Counted from the stretch's first letter, positions 51,411 to 60,316 are shown. The stretch: 64,000 nucleotides of DNA from JAEUMD01 sp036768475 (GCA_036768475.1 DAIPMW010000001.1:555961-619960), one strand, 5' to 3'. Numbers and translations are program-made. The notes: a model not told the origin generated them from the sequence alone.

Positions 51411-52373
51411 CTATGCGGCAACCAGAGCCTTACTAACCGCAATGCCTTCATAAGTTATGCGGCCATTGTTCGTGGTCCGTCTAGCTCCGAGCTGCGATGC
51501 CGATTCACTTAGAGCACGCCAGAAGGCCAGATCGTGAACCGGGTTGCATCCAAGCTCTTTGCAGTGACGCTTGTATGAATCTCTCGCATCCGTCGCAGCC
51601 AATCTGCCTCCCTTGGCCGGAGTAATGAACTCGCTGATGAAACGCGAGGGTTCGAGCGTGTCCTTGATGGTCTGCTTTGTTGTTATCGGTGAGGCCAACA
51701 GAGAACGAGCTGCTACACCGGCCTGAGCTGCGACTGGCACCACCATGTTGCCTGCATAGCGAGTCCCGGCCGATGCGCTTGATGCCGAGTGATTAGAGTA
51801 TGTCGCCCAGGAGGGAGAATAGTCTTCTGCCTGATCGCCCCAGACCGTCCAACCCTTCCTCGGACCGCGAGCGAATAGCTCCAAGAATGGCCCCTCGCTG
51901 CACGCTTCGATGATCTCGTACAGCTCATCCGGTTTGCGCGAATGCTCACGCTTCTGTGTCTTGATGATGTTGACCTGTCGACGTCCAGGCGCCTTTGTGC
52001 GGGCATTCTTACCTCTGACTCCGAACAACACTAACTCGGTTGTGTTTCGGAAGTAGAAGCCGACGCCACGGCCATCGGGACCACCATCCTTGCGTATCTT
52101 GTGCCAGACGATGTTGCTCTTGTAGTTGAACCCCCAAGCTGCCATCACCTGCAGCCCCTCGGGTAGCAGCGCGTTTGGCACCCAGAGGTATAGATGGGCC
52201 GGAGTGTCAGCTATGTCTGAGACAGGCAGCGCCTTCACCTCATCAAGCGTCATCGTTCCGTAACGGGATAGCCTCCGGTGTTCGGGTGCCATCTTCCCGG
52301 TGCGGTTTTGGAACTGCCAAGGCGGATCAGCCAGAATGGTCGCAAATCTCCGCCCCTGTAGTTGCTCAAGCAT
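51411..52373 (-). CDS. MT-A70-family adenine-N6 DNA methyltransferase
   Basis: 320 residues. The catalytic DPPW is at 18-21 in ILADPPWQF, and LYLWVPNALLPEGLQVMAAWGF, VWHKIRKDGGPDGRGVGFYFRNTTELVLFG and FLELFARGPRKGWTVWGDQ complete the MT-A70 fold (1-195). Residues about 235-320 (FISEFITPA, DSYKRHCKELGCNPVHDLAFWRAL, GRITYEGIAVSK) look like a winged-helix tail seen in phage primases, and could add DNA contacts. It ends 11 bp before the membrane-protein start and begins 29 bp after the restriction gene stop. It probably protects RGATCY sites by methylating the A. Confidence 0.85.
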   Translation of the reverse strand: MLEQLQGRRFATILADPPWQFQNRTGKMAPEHRRLSRYGTMTLDEVKALPVSDIADTPAHLYLWVPNALLPEGLQVMAAWGFNYKSNIVWHKIRKDGGPDGRGVGFYFRNTTELVLFGVRGKNARTKAPGRRQVNIIKTQKREHSRKPDELYEIIEACSEGPFLELFARGPRKGWTVWGDQAEDYSPSWATYSNHSASSASAGTRYAGNMVVPVAAQAGVAARSLLASPITTKQTIKDTLEPSRFISEFITPAKGGRLAATDARDSYKRHCKELGCNPVHDLAFWRALSESASQLGARRTTNNGRITYEGIAVSKALVAA

Positions 52374-52402
52374 CTCGAATCAGGCTCCGATTGATCGACC
52401 GA

Positions 52403-53140
52403 TTATACCTTCACCACAGTCGAGGAAATACCGATGAGCAGTAGCGGGCAGGGATTTCCCACGCCCCTATCCACGCGGTCCTTAAGCTTACGCCAGTGAG
52501 TGGTAGCTTCTCCGAACTTATCCTGCACAAATAGCTCAACCCAAGCCTGCCGGAATCCGACCCGCTCGGCCCTGGCTTCGATATTTCTCCGCTGTCTCGG
52601 CGTGGGTGTGTAGTTGTACTTATCTAGATCACCAAATCCCACGACCTCATCGCGGTCCGCAAACTGCAGTAGAAGCGACCTCAAGTTCTCCTGAAGTGAT
52701 TGACCCCGCGTGATGATTCCGCCGACAGATATGGCCCCTTCAGCGTGAAGCCGCTTGAAGTTCTCGAGGTCGCGGTCGAAGAACGGGTCTTTGTTGTTCC
52801 ATTCTATTTCGAGCGCGAATACCCAATCACCAAACTGTTTAACATGGTCGATCTCATGTGAGAGCGACTGTGTCTCGATCTCATCCTCGTCGAAACCGAC
52901 CAGTTTGCGCACGGTGACGTTGCTTTTCTTCCACCCGAGTTCGTTTAGCCTTCGACGCTTACGCTGCGTTGAAGGTGCTTCTCCACCACCGCCGCTCACC
53001 AGCTCCTCCACGGGTATCTCCAGCTCAAGGAGAACGGTCTCCAGGTCTGCGAGGGCTTGAGGCATGTCGTGCTCAAGTATCGCTGCCGCGTGGTGCAGTT
53101 CGAGAATATCAAAACCGGCTGTGCGCAGATTGTCCAACAT
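52403..53140 (-). CDS. BglII/BstYI-family type II restriction endonuclease
   Basis: 245 residues. SHEIDHVKQFGDWVFALEIEWNNKDPFFDRDLENFKRLH contains the family's catalytic Glu/Asp/Glu cluster, and GAISVGGIITRG plus DKFGEATTHWRKLKDRVDRGVGNPCPLLLIGI closely match other BglII/BstYI-family proteins. Family members cut AGATCT or RGATCY. No RGATCY site exists in the element by hand count, supporting the BstYI-like specificity and that the enzyme has been active. First gene of the REase-MTase-membrane protein operon; no controller gene is seen. Confidence 0.87.
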   Translation of the reverse strand: MLDNLRTAGFDILELHHAAAILEHDMPQALADLETVLLELEIPVEELVSGGGGEAPSTQRKRRRLNELGWKKSNVTVRKLVGFDEDEIETQSLSHEIDHVKQFGDWVFALEIEWNNKDPFFDRDLENFKRLHAEGAISVGGIITRGQSLQENLRSLLLQFADRDEVVGFGDLDKYNYTPTPRQRRNIEARAERVGFRQAWVELFVQDKFGEATTHWRKLKDRVDRGVGNPCPLLLIGISSTVVKV

Positions 53141-53342
53141 AGCGGTGACGCTAAGTAAGATTCACGCGAATCGCTACTGCTGCATTGCCGTTGCACACAC
53201 TTCTGAGAGCCGCCTGGGATAGGGGAACGCCGCAAGAGGGGTGAGCCAGCCGCCGTATCCGGCTTAAGACACCACACACCCACCACGAGGGGGACCACGG
53301 GAGACCGCTGGTCCCCTTCTTCTATTCAAGAGGCTCCACACA

Positions 53343-53669
53343 GTGGAGTTCGCCACCATCATCGAGAACAAGAACAAGACACCACCAATGAGCAACAACG
53401 ACACACCAGATGATCGACCGCCATTGAGAGACCGCATCACACAGGCGCTCCACTCGTGGCCTGAACACGAGATACCGCCGGATACGCTTGGTCGAGCGAA
53501 TGCAGGGCTAACGCTCACCCTTTCCTCACCCATGCACCGCGTCGAGATCGACGTGAGCGACCAGCCCGTGAGCAAGACACAGGTCGCAAGAGCACAGGAG
53601 AAGCTCGAAGACGCTGGTCTTCTCATTCGACTACCTAGGACAGGAGGACTATTCCGCCGTGACACATGA
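53343..53669 (+). CDS. small winged-helix-like unknown protein
   Basis: 108 residues. The C-terminal part, VSKTQVARAQEKLEDAGLLIRLPRTGGLFRRD, looks like the recognition helix and wing of a DNA-binding protein. The N-terminus is polar. GTG 53343 has AGAGG 9 bases ahead; ATG 53388 is an alternative. Divergent from the restriction operon and overlapping the next gene, so possibly a regulator. No named family. Confidence 0.5.
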   Translation: MEFATIIENKNKTPPMSNNDTPDDRPPLRDRITQALHSWPEHEIPPDTLGRANAGLTLTLSSPMHRVEIDVSDQPVSKTQVARAQEKLEDAGLLIRLPRTGGLFRRDT

Positions 53670-53847
53670 TGAAGACGACGCGAGGAAGTGGCTTCAACAG
53701 AGGCTCATCAATATCCCAGGGCAAGAACCATCGGGGACCAAGCGCTCCCTCTCGCTGCAGCTTGGGAAGCCACAGGACACGACCCCAAAGAGAGCGACCG
53801 AGGTCGTGAAGATCAACACGCGAGCAATGCGAAGGGGGAGACCATGA
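53659..53847 (+). CDS. 62-residue basic protein
   Basis: Starts MTHDEDDARKWLQQRLINIP and ends in Arg-rich RAMRRGRP. It overlaps its neighbours on both sides (11 bp upstream; ATGA overlap downstream), which argues for real translation in a compact operon. AGGAGGA lies about 10 bases ahead. No family recognised. Confidence 0.45.
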   Translation: MTHDEDDARKWLQQRLINIPGQEPSGTKRSLSLQLGKPQDTTPKRATEVVKINTRAMRRGRP

Positions 53848-54131
53848 AACCCCGGCGCAGTGCGCTACCGCCCGAGGTCCAAGCCTATAAGGATTTCCGC
53901 AAGGACATCGGTCTGCAGCCTCGGGAGGGCAAGGGTCGCAGTCGGCTGCTTACGACCGATCAGATTGTGTGGGCTGAGAAGGAGGTCGAAGCAGGCAGGA
54001 CCAAGCGTTCCGTAGCGGACGACCTCGGGGTCAGCCCTCAAGTCCTCAGCTTGTCCTTAAAGAGACTTGCGAGAGACAGGAGGAGAGCAGCAGGGGCGCA
54101 GCCCGCAGGGCGAGCAGTAGGTCGGCAGTAG
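53844..54131 (+). CDS. small HTH-containing protein
   Basis: 95 residues. TTDQIVWAEKEVEAGRTKRSVADDLGVSPQVLSLSLKRLARD is a helix-turn-helix of the Hin/resolvase or ParB-like type. The C-terminus is Arg/Ala-rich. ATG 53844 has GGGGGAGA close ahead and overlaps the preceding stop. It could be a transcription regulator or DNA-binding accessory factor of the element. Confidence 0.55.
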   Translation: MKPRRSALPPEVQAYKDFRKDIGLQPREGKGRSRLLTTDQIVWAEKEVEAGRTKRSVADDLGVSPQVLSLSLKRLARDRRRAAGAQPAGRAVGRQ

Positions 54132-54765
54132 GCGCAGCCCACAAGGGCGAGCATGGGTGACCGGCAAGTGTGCGCTGGTCGTGAGGGACCGTTTTGTTTC
54201 ACCGCAGAAATCTCTCAGACCCTCTGGATTGTCGCTCGCTCGCTGGCCCCCCTTGGGGTACCCAGAAGTTCTAGACACAGAGGACGAAAATCAGTCTCAA
54301 GATGTTCGCATCTCATCTGGTGCTCACTGATCCTAGATCGACCAGCAGTCCACCTTCGATCTGACACTGTGAACTCACTGGCCTATATGGCCCATGGCAT
54401 TGCGCCGGGATGAGGGGTTCTTTCCTCTCAACTCAGCGCAATACTTCGAGCTAACCAACTGCTACCGCTAGATAATCATAGGCGGGGCTCTCAAACTAGC
54501 CCCACAGAGAGTCGCTGAGGGCCGTTTAGGTCCGCCCTTCCGCGCATCGGAAAAGAACTAAACGCCGTTCCTGAGTCAACTGTGGGCCTCTCAGCTACCT
54601 TCCAGCGGCTTCCCAACGGTGGACCTGCGGGCTGCCTCGCTGCCCGACCTGTAAACCCAAGGCAAGGTCTAAGTTGTCACCCTGGACGGTTGACACTCTC
54701 CAACGCAATTCCGGGCCTGCGAGAGGGTCCGATCGGCGCTCTTGAGAACATCTATAGACGTTGAG
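54132..54765. other. non-coding stretch upstream of the serine-recombinase module
   Basis: Over 600 bp without a convincing gene; short open frames have no supporting features. It contains a hairpin GGGGCT/AGCCCC near 54485-54503 and the left copy of a direct repeat at 54571. Confidence 0.5.
54571..54583. repeat. direct repeat, left copy, flanking the serine-recombinase module
   Basis: CTGAGTCAACTGT, identical to 55915-55927. CCTCT follows after three bases in both copies, so 18 of 21 positions agree. It may be a recombination or boundary site. Confidence 0.55.
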
Positions 54766-54793
54766 TTGACATATCGGCAATTCATGAGATACT
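54766..54793 (+). promoter_or_regulatory. sigma-70-type promoter of the serine-recombinase module
   Basis: TTGACA (54766-54771), 16-bp spacer, GATACT (54788-54793), 45 bp before the start of the basic-protein gene. Confidence 0.6.
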
Positions 54794-54838
54794 CAGAATT
54801 AGGAAGACCAACCACCACCAAACGGGGATCACACCACC

Positions 54839-55348
54839 ATGGAATTGACAACACGAGAGAGACGGAAGCGGGCGAAGCGCCTTGCAGAAGTCCGGCCTCG
54901 ACGCTGGGGCCACAAGAGGACGCTAGAGCCTCGGGAAGATGAAGGACCGGTCATAGCCTGGAAGCAGTCGCTACTCGGTCGAGAGAAGAAGGAGCGGGAC
55001 AGCAGGTCCGGGGCAATCAAGCGCTACAAGGCAAACGTGCTGAGGCGGAAGCCGCTCACAGAAGCCCAGCTTCGAGAGTTCCTCGCCAAGCCTAGAAAGA
55101 AGCCCTTCGAGATGGACACGGCAGAGTTCCTCAAAGAGTTCTTCGAGTACGCCGCGAAGAAGGGACTGACAGGCGACCGCTACACCATCGGACTTGAACG
55201 GGCTCAAGAGATCACCTGGTACAGCGGCACAGAGCAAGCCAAGGCGTTAGCCCGGAGACACGTTAGGGAGATGCTCAAGCTGCATCAGGACTGGATCGAC
55301 GCAGAGCTAGAGTACATCGCAGAGCGCAAGGCACAGAGGGGCGAATGA
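54839..55348 (+). CDS. basic unknown protein before the serine recombinase
   Basis: 169 residues, strongly charged. The N-terminal half is Arg/Lys-rich (TTRERRKRAKRLAEVRPRRW) and the C-terminal half is helical with Trp/Tyr (EITWYSGTEQAKALARRHVREMLKLHQDWIDAELEYIAERK). No known domain. It is 4 bp upstream of the recombinase gene and shares its promoter, so it may be a DNA-binding partner such as a directionality or accessory factor (inference). Confidence 0.6.
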   Translation: MELTTRERRKRAKRLAEVRPRRWGHKRTLEPREDEGPVIAWKQSLLGREKKERDSRSGAIKRYKANVLRRKPLTEAQLREFLAKPRKKPFEMDTAEFLKEFFEYAAKKGLTGDRYTIGLERAQEITWYSGTEQAKALARRHVREMLKLHQDWIDAELEYIAERKAQRGE

Positions 55349-55352
55349 GACA

Positions 55353-55910
55353 ATGTTGATCGGATACGCACGCACAAGCACACTTGAGCAGGTCGCAGGC
55401 TTCGAGGCCCAGGTCGCTGAACTTCAGCGGCTCGGGTGCTCTCGAATCTACAAGGAGCAGGTCTCATCGGTTGACCAGCGGCCAAAGCTCGAAGCTCTCC
55501 TAGCGAGCCTCCGAGAGGGCGACACGCTGGTCGTCACGAAGCTCGACCGCTTGGCTCGCTCTGTGCTCCACCTTGGGGACATCTTGAAGCGGATCGAGGA
55601 GGCCGGTGCGAACCTTCGGATCATTGCCCTTGGCATCGACACGAACACTGCGACGGGGAAGCTTATGCTCAATGTGCTGGGGTCGGTCGCTCAGTTCGAG
55701 CGAGAGATGATGCTTGAGCGGCAGCGCGAGGGCATCGCCAAGGCGAAGGCAGAGGGGAAGTACAAGAAGCCCAGGCAGAAGGCGCAGAAGTTCACCGCCG
55801 CCCAGGTGAAGAAGATGCAGGACCAGGGGCTCACCATGGCAGGGATCGCGAGAGAGCTAGGGGTCACTCGACAGGCTCTCTACAAGAAGCTGGGAGAGCG
55901 GCAGGCTTGA
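55353..55910 (+). CDS. small serine recombinase (resolvase/invertase family)
   Basis: 185 residues. The catalytic Ser9 is in IGYARTSTLEQ, and LREGDTLVVTKLDRLARS and GKLMLNVLGSVAQFEREMMLERQREGIAKAKAEGKYKK form the catalytic core and long helix. The C-terminal HTH is GLTMAGIARELGVTRQALYKKL. It could resolve multimers, invert a segment or move its own module, which lies between two 13-bp direct repeats. A terminator follows 72 bp downstream. Confidence 0.93.
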   Translation: MLIGYARTSTLEQVAGFEAQVAELQRLGCSRIYKEQVSSVDQRPKLEALLASLREGDTLVVTKLDRLARSVLHLGDILKRIEEAGANLRIIALGIDTNTATGKLMLNVLGSVAQFEREMMLERQREGIAKAKAEGKYKKPRQKAQKFTAAQVKKMQDQGLTMAGIARELGVTRQALYKKLGERQA

Positions 55911-55914
55911 TCTT

Positions 55915-55927
55915 CTGAGTCAACTGT
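55915..55927. repeat. direct repeat, right copy, flanking the serine-recombinase module
   Basis: CTGAGTCAACTGT starts 5 bp after the recombinase stop; second copy of the repeat at 54571. Confidence 0.55.
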
Positions 55928-55948
55928 TTTCCTCTGTGTTTCAGTAGC

Positions 55949-55979
55949 TTATTATTTACGCCCCAGTCATGATAGATAA
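55949..55979. repeat. 31-bp repeat, copy 1 (iteron- or res-like)
   Basis: TTATTATTTACGCCC followed by CAGTCATGATAGATAA. A second copy begins 82 bp later (56031) and agrees at 28 of 31 positions. The AT-rich character and spacing suggest a protein-binding site such as a res subsite or origin iteron. Confidence 0.6.
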
Positions 55980-55982
55980 ACC

Positions 55983-56017
55983 TCGGCGGGTTGTCACTGA
56001 GCCTGCCGATTTTCTTT
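55983..56017 (+). terminator. intrinsic terminator of the serine recombinase
   Basis: Stem TCGGCGGG/CCTGCCGA with an 11-nt loop, followed by TTTTCTTT. It lies between the two 31-bp repeats. Confidence 0.75.
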
Positions 56018-56030
56018 ATGGTTCAGCGGG

Positions 56031-56061
56031 TTATTATTTACGCCCACGACATGATAGATAA
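56031..56061. repeat. 31-bp repeat, copy 2
   Basis: TTATTATTTACGCCC followed by ACGACATGATAGATAA; same orientation as copy 1 at 55949. Confidence 0.6.
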
Positions 56062-56354
56062 GCTTTGCGCCAATTAACCCCTGTATATGAGAGAAGAAGC
56101 AGTTCTTGCCGACTAGCTGCAGCACCCAGCGTCGAGCCAATAGCTCATGGTGGTGTGCGCTGTGAGTGCGCGGCTGGTCCGCAAGATTGCTTGATGCCTA
56201 CCCCCCAATATTCTGCGCTGAGCCTATCAGGCCAAAGAGGATTTGCTCAGGACACCGTCTACCCTATGTCTGATTGGATATGGGTAGGCGTGTCCGTGCA
56301 TCTATCTATGCGTCAGTAACCACAGCCAATAGCAGCCAAAGGACACCCCATACC

Positions 56355-56891
56355 ATGCGCTTCACCGAGCGTGAGGCGGCACTTCTCCGCCTTTACACCT
56401 TCGATTCCAATCGCACCCCTATCGCAACCCCAGGAACCCCAACGATTGCCCTCGCACTCTCCAACCGCTCACCCGACAACCCGACCAAGTTCTTCATCAT
56501 GTCACTCGCTGACCTGACCCGCTGGCAGTCGCTCTGCTCATCCGGTGCGTTCTTCTGGTCAACGGCGAACAAGGCAGTAGCTCACTGCTACCGAGACCCA
56601 GCGGCCCCCAAAGGCTACACAGCAGTCCTACTCTCAAGGTTTGTCACCGACGCACCAGGGCACACCTACTGCAAGTCTCGTGGGAACCCCCTGAACCTCT
56701 TACCGGAGAACTGGTCTTACTTCCCGCACTCTCGTGGTCCTGCCCTGACTGCCGTCGAGCAGCTTGAAGCTAGGGCTAAGAGGGAACACGGCAGACTTCC
56801 TGATGTGAGCATCCCGAGTCGTCTTGTTGATCCTGACCGGTTGGACTGGTCGGATTGGAGCGTCAAAGACGCGTGGACGGTGAGAGCGTAA
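56355..56891 (+). CDS. unknown element protein, 178 residues
   Basis: Soluble protein starting MRFTEREAALLRLYTF. The middle part (FIMSLADLTRWQSLCSSGAFFWSTANKAVAHCYRDP) is rich in aromatic residues, and the C-terminus has repeated DWSDWS. No known family. The start ATG is preceded by AAAGGA at a somewhat long distance. It stands alone between the recombinase module and the helicase gene. Confidence 0.5.
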   Translation: MRFTEREAALLRLYTFDSNRTPIATPGTPTIALALSNRSPDNPTKFFIMSLADLTRWQSLCSSGAFFWSTANKAVAHCYRDPAAPKGYTAVLLSRFVTDAPGHTYCKSRGNPLNLLPENWSYFPHSRGPALTAVEQLEARAKREHGRLPDVSIPSRLVDPDRLDWSDWSVKDAWTVRA

Positions 56892-57325
56892 GCCCTAACC
56901 GCTGAGTAGCTCGTAAGAGGACCAATCAGTGCGGGACCGTCGTCCCTCTGACCTATCGCAACCGGCTGCGCTGGCTACGACCACACCAGCAAGGCAGGAA
57001 CTCAACGCCTCGATAGGTACCCAAGCACCACCCTCACCGCACACTCATCGCAATCCTTCATTCTCAGGTGAGAGGTCCGCCACCCCTTGGACGGGGATGG
57101 CTCCCCTCAATCCACCTACTCGACTAAGCGCAAGACCCTAAGCAGGGACGACCCCCACCCACAAAGTGGGGGGAGGACCGAGCACCTCAAAAGGGGGAGG
57201 AACTCCTTCTAGGCTCTGAAGGACTTGCTCCACCTTTTTGACCCTACCCCCTGAGGAAAACCGGCAGGCATCCCCAGGGTGGACCGATAAGACCTGCCCG
57301 ACACCCTTCCCTGAAAGGCAAGAAG
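56892..57325. other. non-coding leader region before the helicase-like gene
   Basis: 434 bp without a convincing gene. It contains a hairpin CCCCCAC/GTGGGGG (57152-57172) and purine-rich runs (AAAAGGGGGAGG near 57189). These could be a terminator-less RNA structure or part of a replication origin. Confidence 0.4.
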
Positions 57326-59170
57326 ATGAACTATGAACCCATGCGCAACGCTGGGGCGACCTCTCGTGTCGTCTCGAAGGCGCTGAACCGTTTGAACGTT
57401 CTGTTCGAACAGAAAGCCAGGGAGACCAGAAGCACCCCGCACCGGCCCTCAGCCGACCAGTGGCTCGCCCTCGAAGCTATCATTGACTGCCTTGACCAGA
57501 TCGTCACCGATCAAGCCGAACCGGTCATGTACCTATCGAGCCTGGACCCTGGCATCGGCAAGACCACCGCACTCATCGCATACCTCGACACCCTCTTGGA
57601 GCAGCAAGAGGTACCCCATAGAGACTGCGGTGTATTGGTCGCAACCAACACGCTCGAAGAAGTGCAGCGCTTCGTCTCGGACGCTGCCATCCCCAGGGAC
57701 ATGCTGGGAGTGTGGACTTCTCGTGAAGACCTCAATGCCCTCGGTCGTCTCGACATCCAGAACGCTCAGGTTCTAATCACGACACACGAACGCATCATGA
57801 GGGAACTCAAAGACTGCGATGTGTGGGCCGCTGAGTCCCTCTACTACAAGGGGCAGTGCCGTCGTCTTCGGGTATGGGATGAAGCCTATCTTCCAGGCCA
57901 CCCAATCTCGGTGAATGTCGATGACGTGCTCTCAGTGATGAAGGTGCTCAGGTCGGTCTCGGTCGATCTGCGAAACTCTATCAAGGCAGCATTCGACCAC
58001 ATCGAGACCCTCGAAGATGGCGCGGTCTACACTGTGCCTGACTACCTTGCAGAGCATGATGTGTCCCTGAATGACATGCTCGAAGCTGCGAACGCTCTCG
58101 ACCCCTTCGATGAGACCATAAAGAAGCTCAACGAGGCACAGTCGGAGATCGTCACCAGTATCGCGCTGGTCTCAGGCAAGTCTGTGAAGGTGCGCCAAGA
58201 CGGAAGATATGGCAACGCTACAGTCGACTACCACGAAGCTATGCCTGCCGACCTCGCACCCATGCTCATCCTAGATGCCTCTGGTCGTCCAGGCGTTCGT
58301 GTTCTGTATGACGACATGGTGAGCAGTCGCAAGCTGGTCCGTCGCATCAAGTCCGCCTCAAAGTCATATCGCAACCTCACCGTTCACGTGTGGAACCGAG
58401 GGGGCGGTAAAGCATCTTGGAAGGATAACAGCAAGAGCCTCACTGCAGGGGTCGTCAAAGCAATCATGAGTAGACCAGACGAGGAATGGCTTGTGATCCA
58501 CCACAAGGCCGGTCGTGGCGTTCCCGACATCATGAAGGAACTCAAGCCAAAGTTGCCCGAGCACGTCTTCGCCAAGGTACACTTCCGCAATTGGGGCAAG
58601 CATAGAGCGGTGAATCAGTTCGCTCACGTCACGAACATCATCTTGGCAGGAACCCTGTTCCTACGACCGTCACAGTATGAGGCACGCAAGCGTCTAGCTG
58701 CAGGTCTCCCAGCGGTGGCCGGTGACTTCACTAAGGAAGACCTCGACCGCTTCGAGTTAGGGGAGTATGCCGACGACATCCTGCAGGCGCTGTGTCGTGG
58801 TGCCGTGCGTAAGTCCCAGGGTGACACCTGCCCACCTTGTCATGCCTACATCATAGCCTCGGTTCACTCGAAGATAAGGCAGAGCCTGCCTGTGATCTTC
58901 CCCGAGTGTTGCGTTGAGAACTGGCAGCCTGAGACGATCAAGTTGAAGGGCACAGCGCAGTCCGCGTTCAAGCTAATCGAGGCATGGTCGAAGAATGCGA
59001 AGTCTGGGGACGTGCTCAAGTTCACCGACATAACGAAGAAGCTGGCCCTCTCGAAGACCGAGTTCAAAGACCTGCGCAAGTGGAACAAGTCCTTCCGCGA
59101 TGCAGTCTCTACGCTTTGCGTCGAGCAATGGGGTCCGAACGTCTACTTCATTGGCTACCGGAAACAGTGA
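57326..59170 (+). CDS. helicase-like P-loop ATPase
   Basis: 614 residues. Walker A GIGKT is at 76-80 (SLDPGIGKTTALIAYL), a motif-Ia-like VLVATNTLEEVQRF is near 103-116, VLITTHERIM is near 149-158 and the Walker B DEA is at 185-187. A later segment FRNWGKHRAVNQFAHVTNIILAGTLFL resembles motifs V-VI of SF2 helicases. It is probably the element's replication helicase or a DNA translocase. No primase or nuclease motif is seen. It is the largest gene of the element. Confidence 0.65.
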   Translation: MNYEPMRNAGATSRVVSKALNRLNVLFEQKARETRSTPHRPSADQWLALEAIIDCLDQIVTDQAEPVMYLSSLDPGIGKTTALIAYLDTLLEQQEVPHRDCGVLVATNTLEEVQRFVSDAAIPRDMLGVWTSREDLNALGRLDIQNAQVLITTHERIMRELKDCDVWAAESLYYKGQCRRLRVWDEAYLPGHPISVNVDDVLSVMKVLRSVSVDLRNSIKAAFDHIETLEDGAVYTVPDYLAEHDVSLNDMLEAANALDPFDETIKKLNEAQSEIVTSIALVSGKSVKVRQDGRYGNATVDYHEAMPADLAPMLILDASGRPGVRVLYDDMVSSRKLVRRIKSASKSYRNLTVHVWNRGGGKASWKDNSKSLTAGVVKAIMSRPDEEWLVIHHKAGRGVPDIMKELKPKLPEHVFAKVHFRNWGKHRAVNQFAHVTNIILAGTLFLRPSQYEARKRLAAGLPAVAGDFTKEDLDRFELGEYADDILQALCRGAVRKSQGDTCPPCHAYIIASVHSKIRQSLPVIFPECCVENWQPETIKLKGTAQSAFKLIEAWSKNAKSGDVLKFTDITKKLALSKTEFKDLRKWNKSFRDAVSTLCVEQWGPNVYFIGYRKQ

Positions 59171-59338
59171 AGCGTCTTGTGCAAGAGTAACCCACCACTT
59201 CCCCGCCCTGCTACAATCTCCCTTCGAGACAGCGGAGCGAGGTACCACCACAAACGACCATACATGCAAGCGTATCTGAGCCCACATTGTGGACAACTCA
59301 CACGACTTGCGGCCAGACAGAAACGAAAGACAGAAACG

Positions 59339-59515
59339 ATGGCCGCTCACTTCTCTACCGTCGAACAGCAAGCCCGCAAGTTCATCGACCGTGTGCCCTA
59401 TGCCACGATCAAGGAACTGTGCGAGATGTTCCCTGACCTCGACAAGCGCACCTTGCGCGGTATGTCCGTGGAAGCGGAGCAAGCCTTCTTGGCTAAGTTC
59501 TCCTCGCAACGGTAA
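59339..59515 (+). CDS. 58-residue unknown protein
   Basis: MAAHFSTVEQQARKFIDRVP continues to a helical end with CEMFPDLDKRTLRGMSVEAEQAF. A small HTH is possible. The ribosome site is weak (AAAG). It is supported only by composition and by its place after the helicase gene. Confidence 0.4.
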   Translation: MAAHFSTVEQQARKFIDRVPYATIKELCEMFPDLDKRTLRGMSVEAEQAFLAKFSSQR

Positions 59516-59560
59516 CACACTCACACACACACACTCACACTGAACACGAACACACGTTTA

Positions 59561-59594
59561 GAGGCTCGCTGGTCTTCACCGACTGGCGGGCCTC
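59561..59594 (+). terminator. possible terminator before the last gene block
   Basis: GAGGCTCGC pairs with GCGGGCCTC (one G-U), with extra pairing possible inside the loop. GTTGGTTTCC follows. A CA-rich simple repeat (59515-59540) lies just ahead. Confidence 0.45.
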
Positions 59595-59659
59595 GTTGGT
59601 TTCCGCTGCGCGGAACCTTGGCCTTAACACCCAAGAGAAACACAACAACAAGAAGAACC

Positions 59660-60316
59660 ATGAACAAGCGAAACACATCACCCTCTCCCTTCACGACCCG
59701 CGAAGCCTATGCAGCCGCACTCGAAGAAGCCGCTGCCTTCTGGTCGAAGACATCACCGCCAGTCCACCCTAGCGAACTCATCGGCTCACAAGTTGGTCCG
59801 CAGGCTGCAGCGATCTACACGAAGACCCTTCACCGAGTCTCGACCTTGCTAGGCATCAGGACCAATCGCCTCATTAGGACGGTCAACCACACTCTCACCG
59901 GGTTCCACACACTTCACGCATTGGGCGAAGCGTTCATTCCGCTACCGCCTCCCACTGCTGTTGATGAAAAGTCGCTGCTCGACGCTGCAGAGCGAGCAAC
60001 GGTCTTCGAGACCCTGCGAGATGAGGCGGGGATGTTCCGAGATTTCCCGAACACGACTAACCACGTCGCCACGCTCACACACACACCCAAGGGCTTCATT
60101 CACTCAGTCAAGAGATGCCTTCGCGTTCTCAATCGCAACGGCTACGACCCCGAATCCCTTAAGACAATCCATCATGCGAACGCAGCACTCGCTGAGGTCG
60201 CTCGACACTCAATCACATGGAAGGCGCAAGCCGCCGAATGGAAGCATGACAACAGGAAGGAACACTCTAGTGACAACCTCCCCCAAGCCTCTCTCACCAG
60301 CGCGACTCAGCGGTGA
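59660..60316 (+). CDS. unknown element protein A of a four-gene overlapping block
   Basis: 218 residues starting MNKRNTSPSPFTTREAYAAA. Helical, with NRLIRTVNHTLTGFHTLHALGEAFIPLPPP and KGFIHSVKRCLRVLNRNGYDPESL. No membrane span or known domain. It overlaps the next gene by 47 bp. The four genes to 62411 are likely one transcript. Confidence 0.55.
   Translation: MNKRNTSPSPFTTREAYAAALEEAAAFWSKTSPPVHPSELIGSQVGPQAAAIYTKTLHRVSTLLGIRTNRLIRTVNHTLTGFHTLHALGEAFIPLPPPTAVDEKSLLDAAERATVFETLRDEAGMFRDFPNTTNHVATLTHTPKGFIHSVKRCLRVLNRNGYDPESLKTIHHANAALAEVARHSITWKAQAAEWKHDNRKEHSSDNLPQASLTSATQR

Noticed and set aside
54153..54413. 86-codon plus-strand frame
   Set aside because: No ribosome site, no domain, and atypical composition; an overlapping minus-strand frame is equally unconvincing.
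59515..59545. CACACA simple repeat as a CRISPR-like or regulatory array
   Set aside because: It is a short dinucleotide run without spacers. No CRISPR array was seen anywhere in the window.
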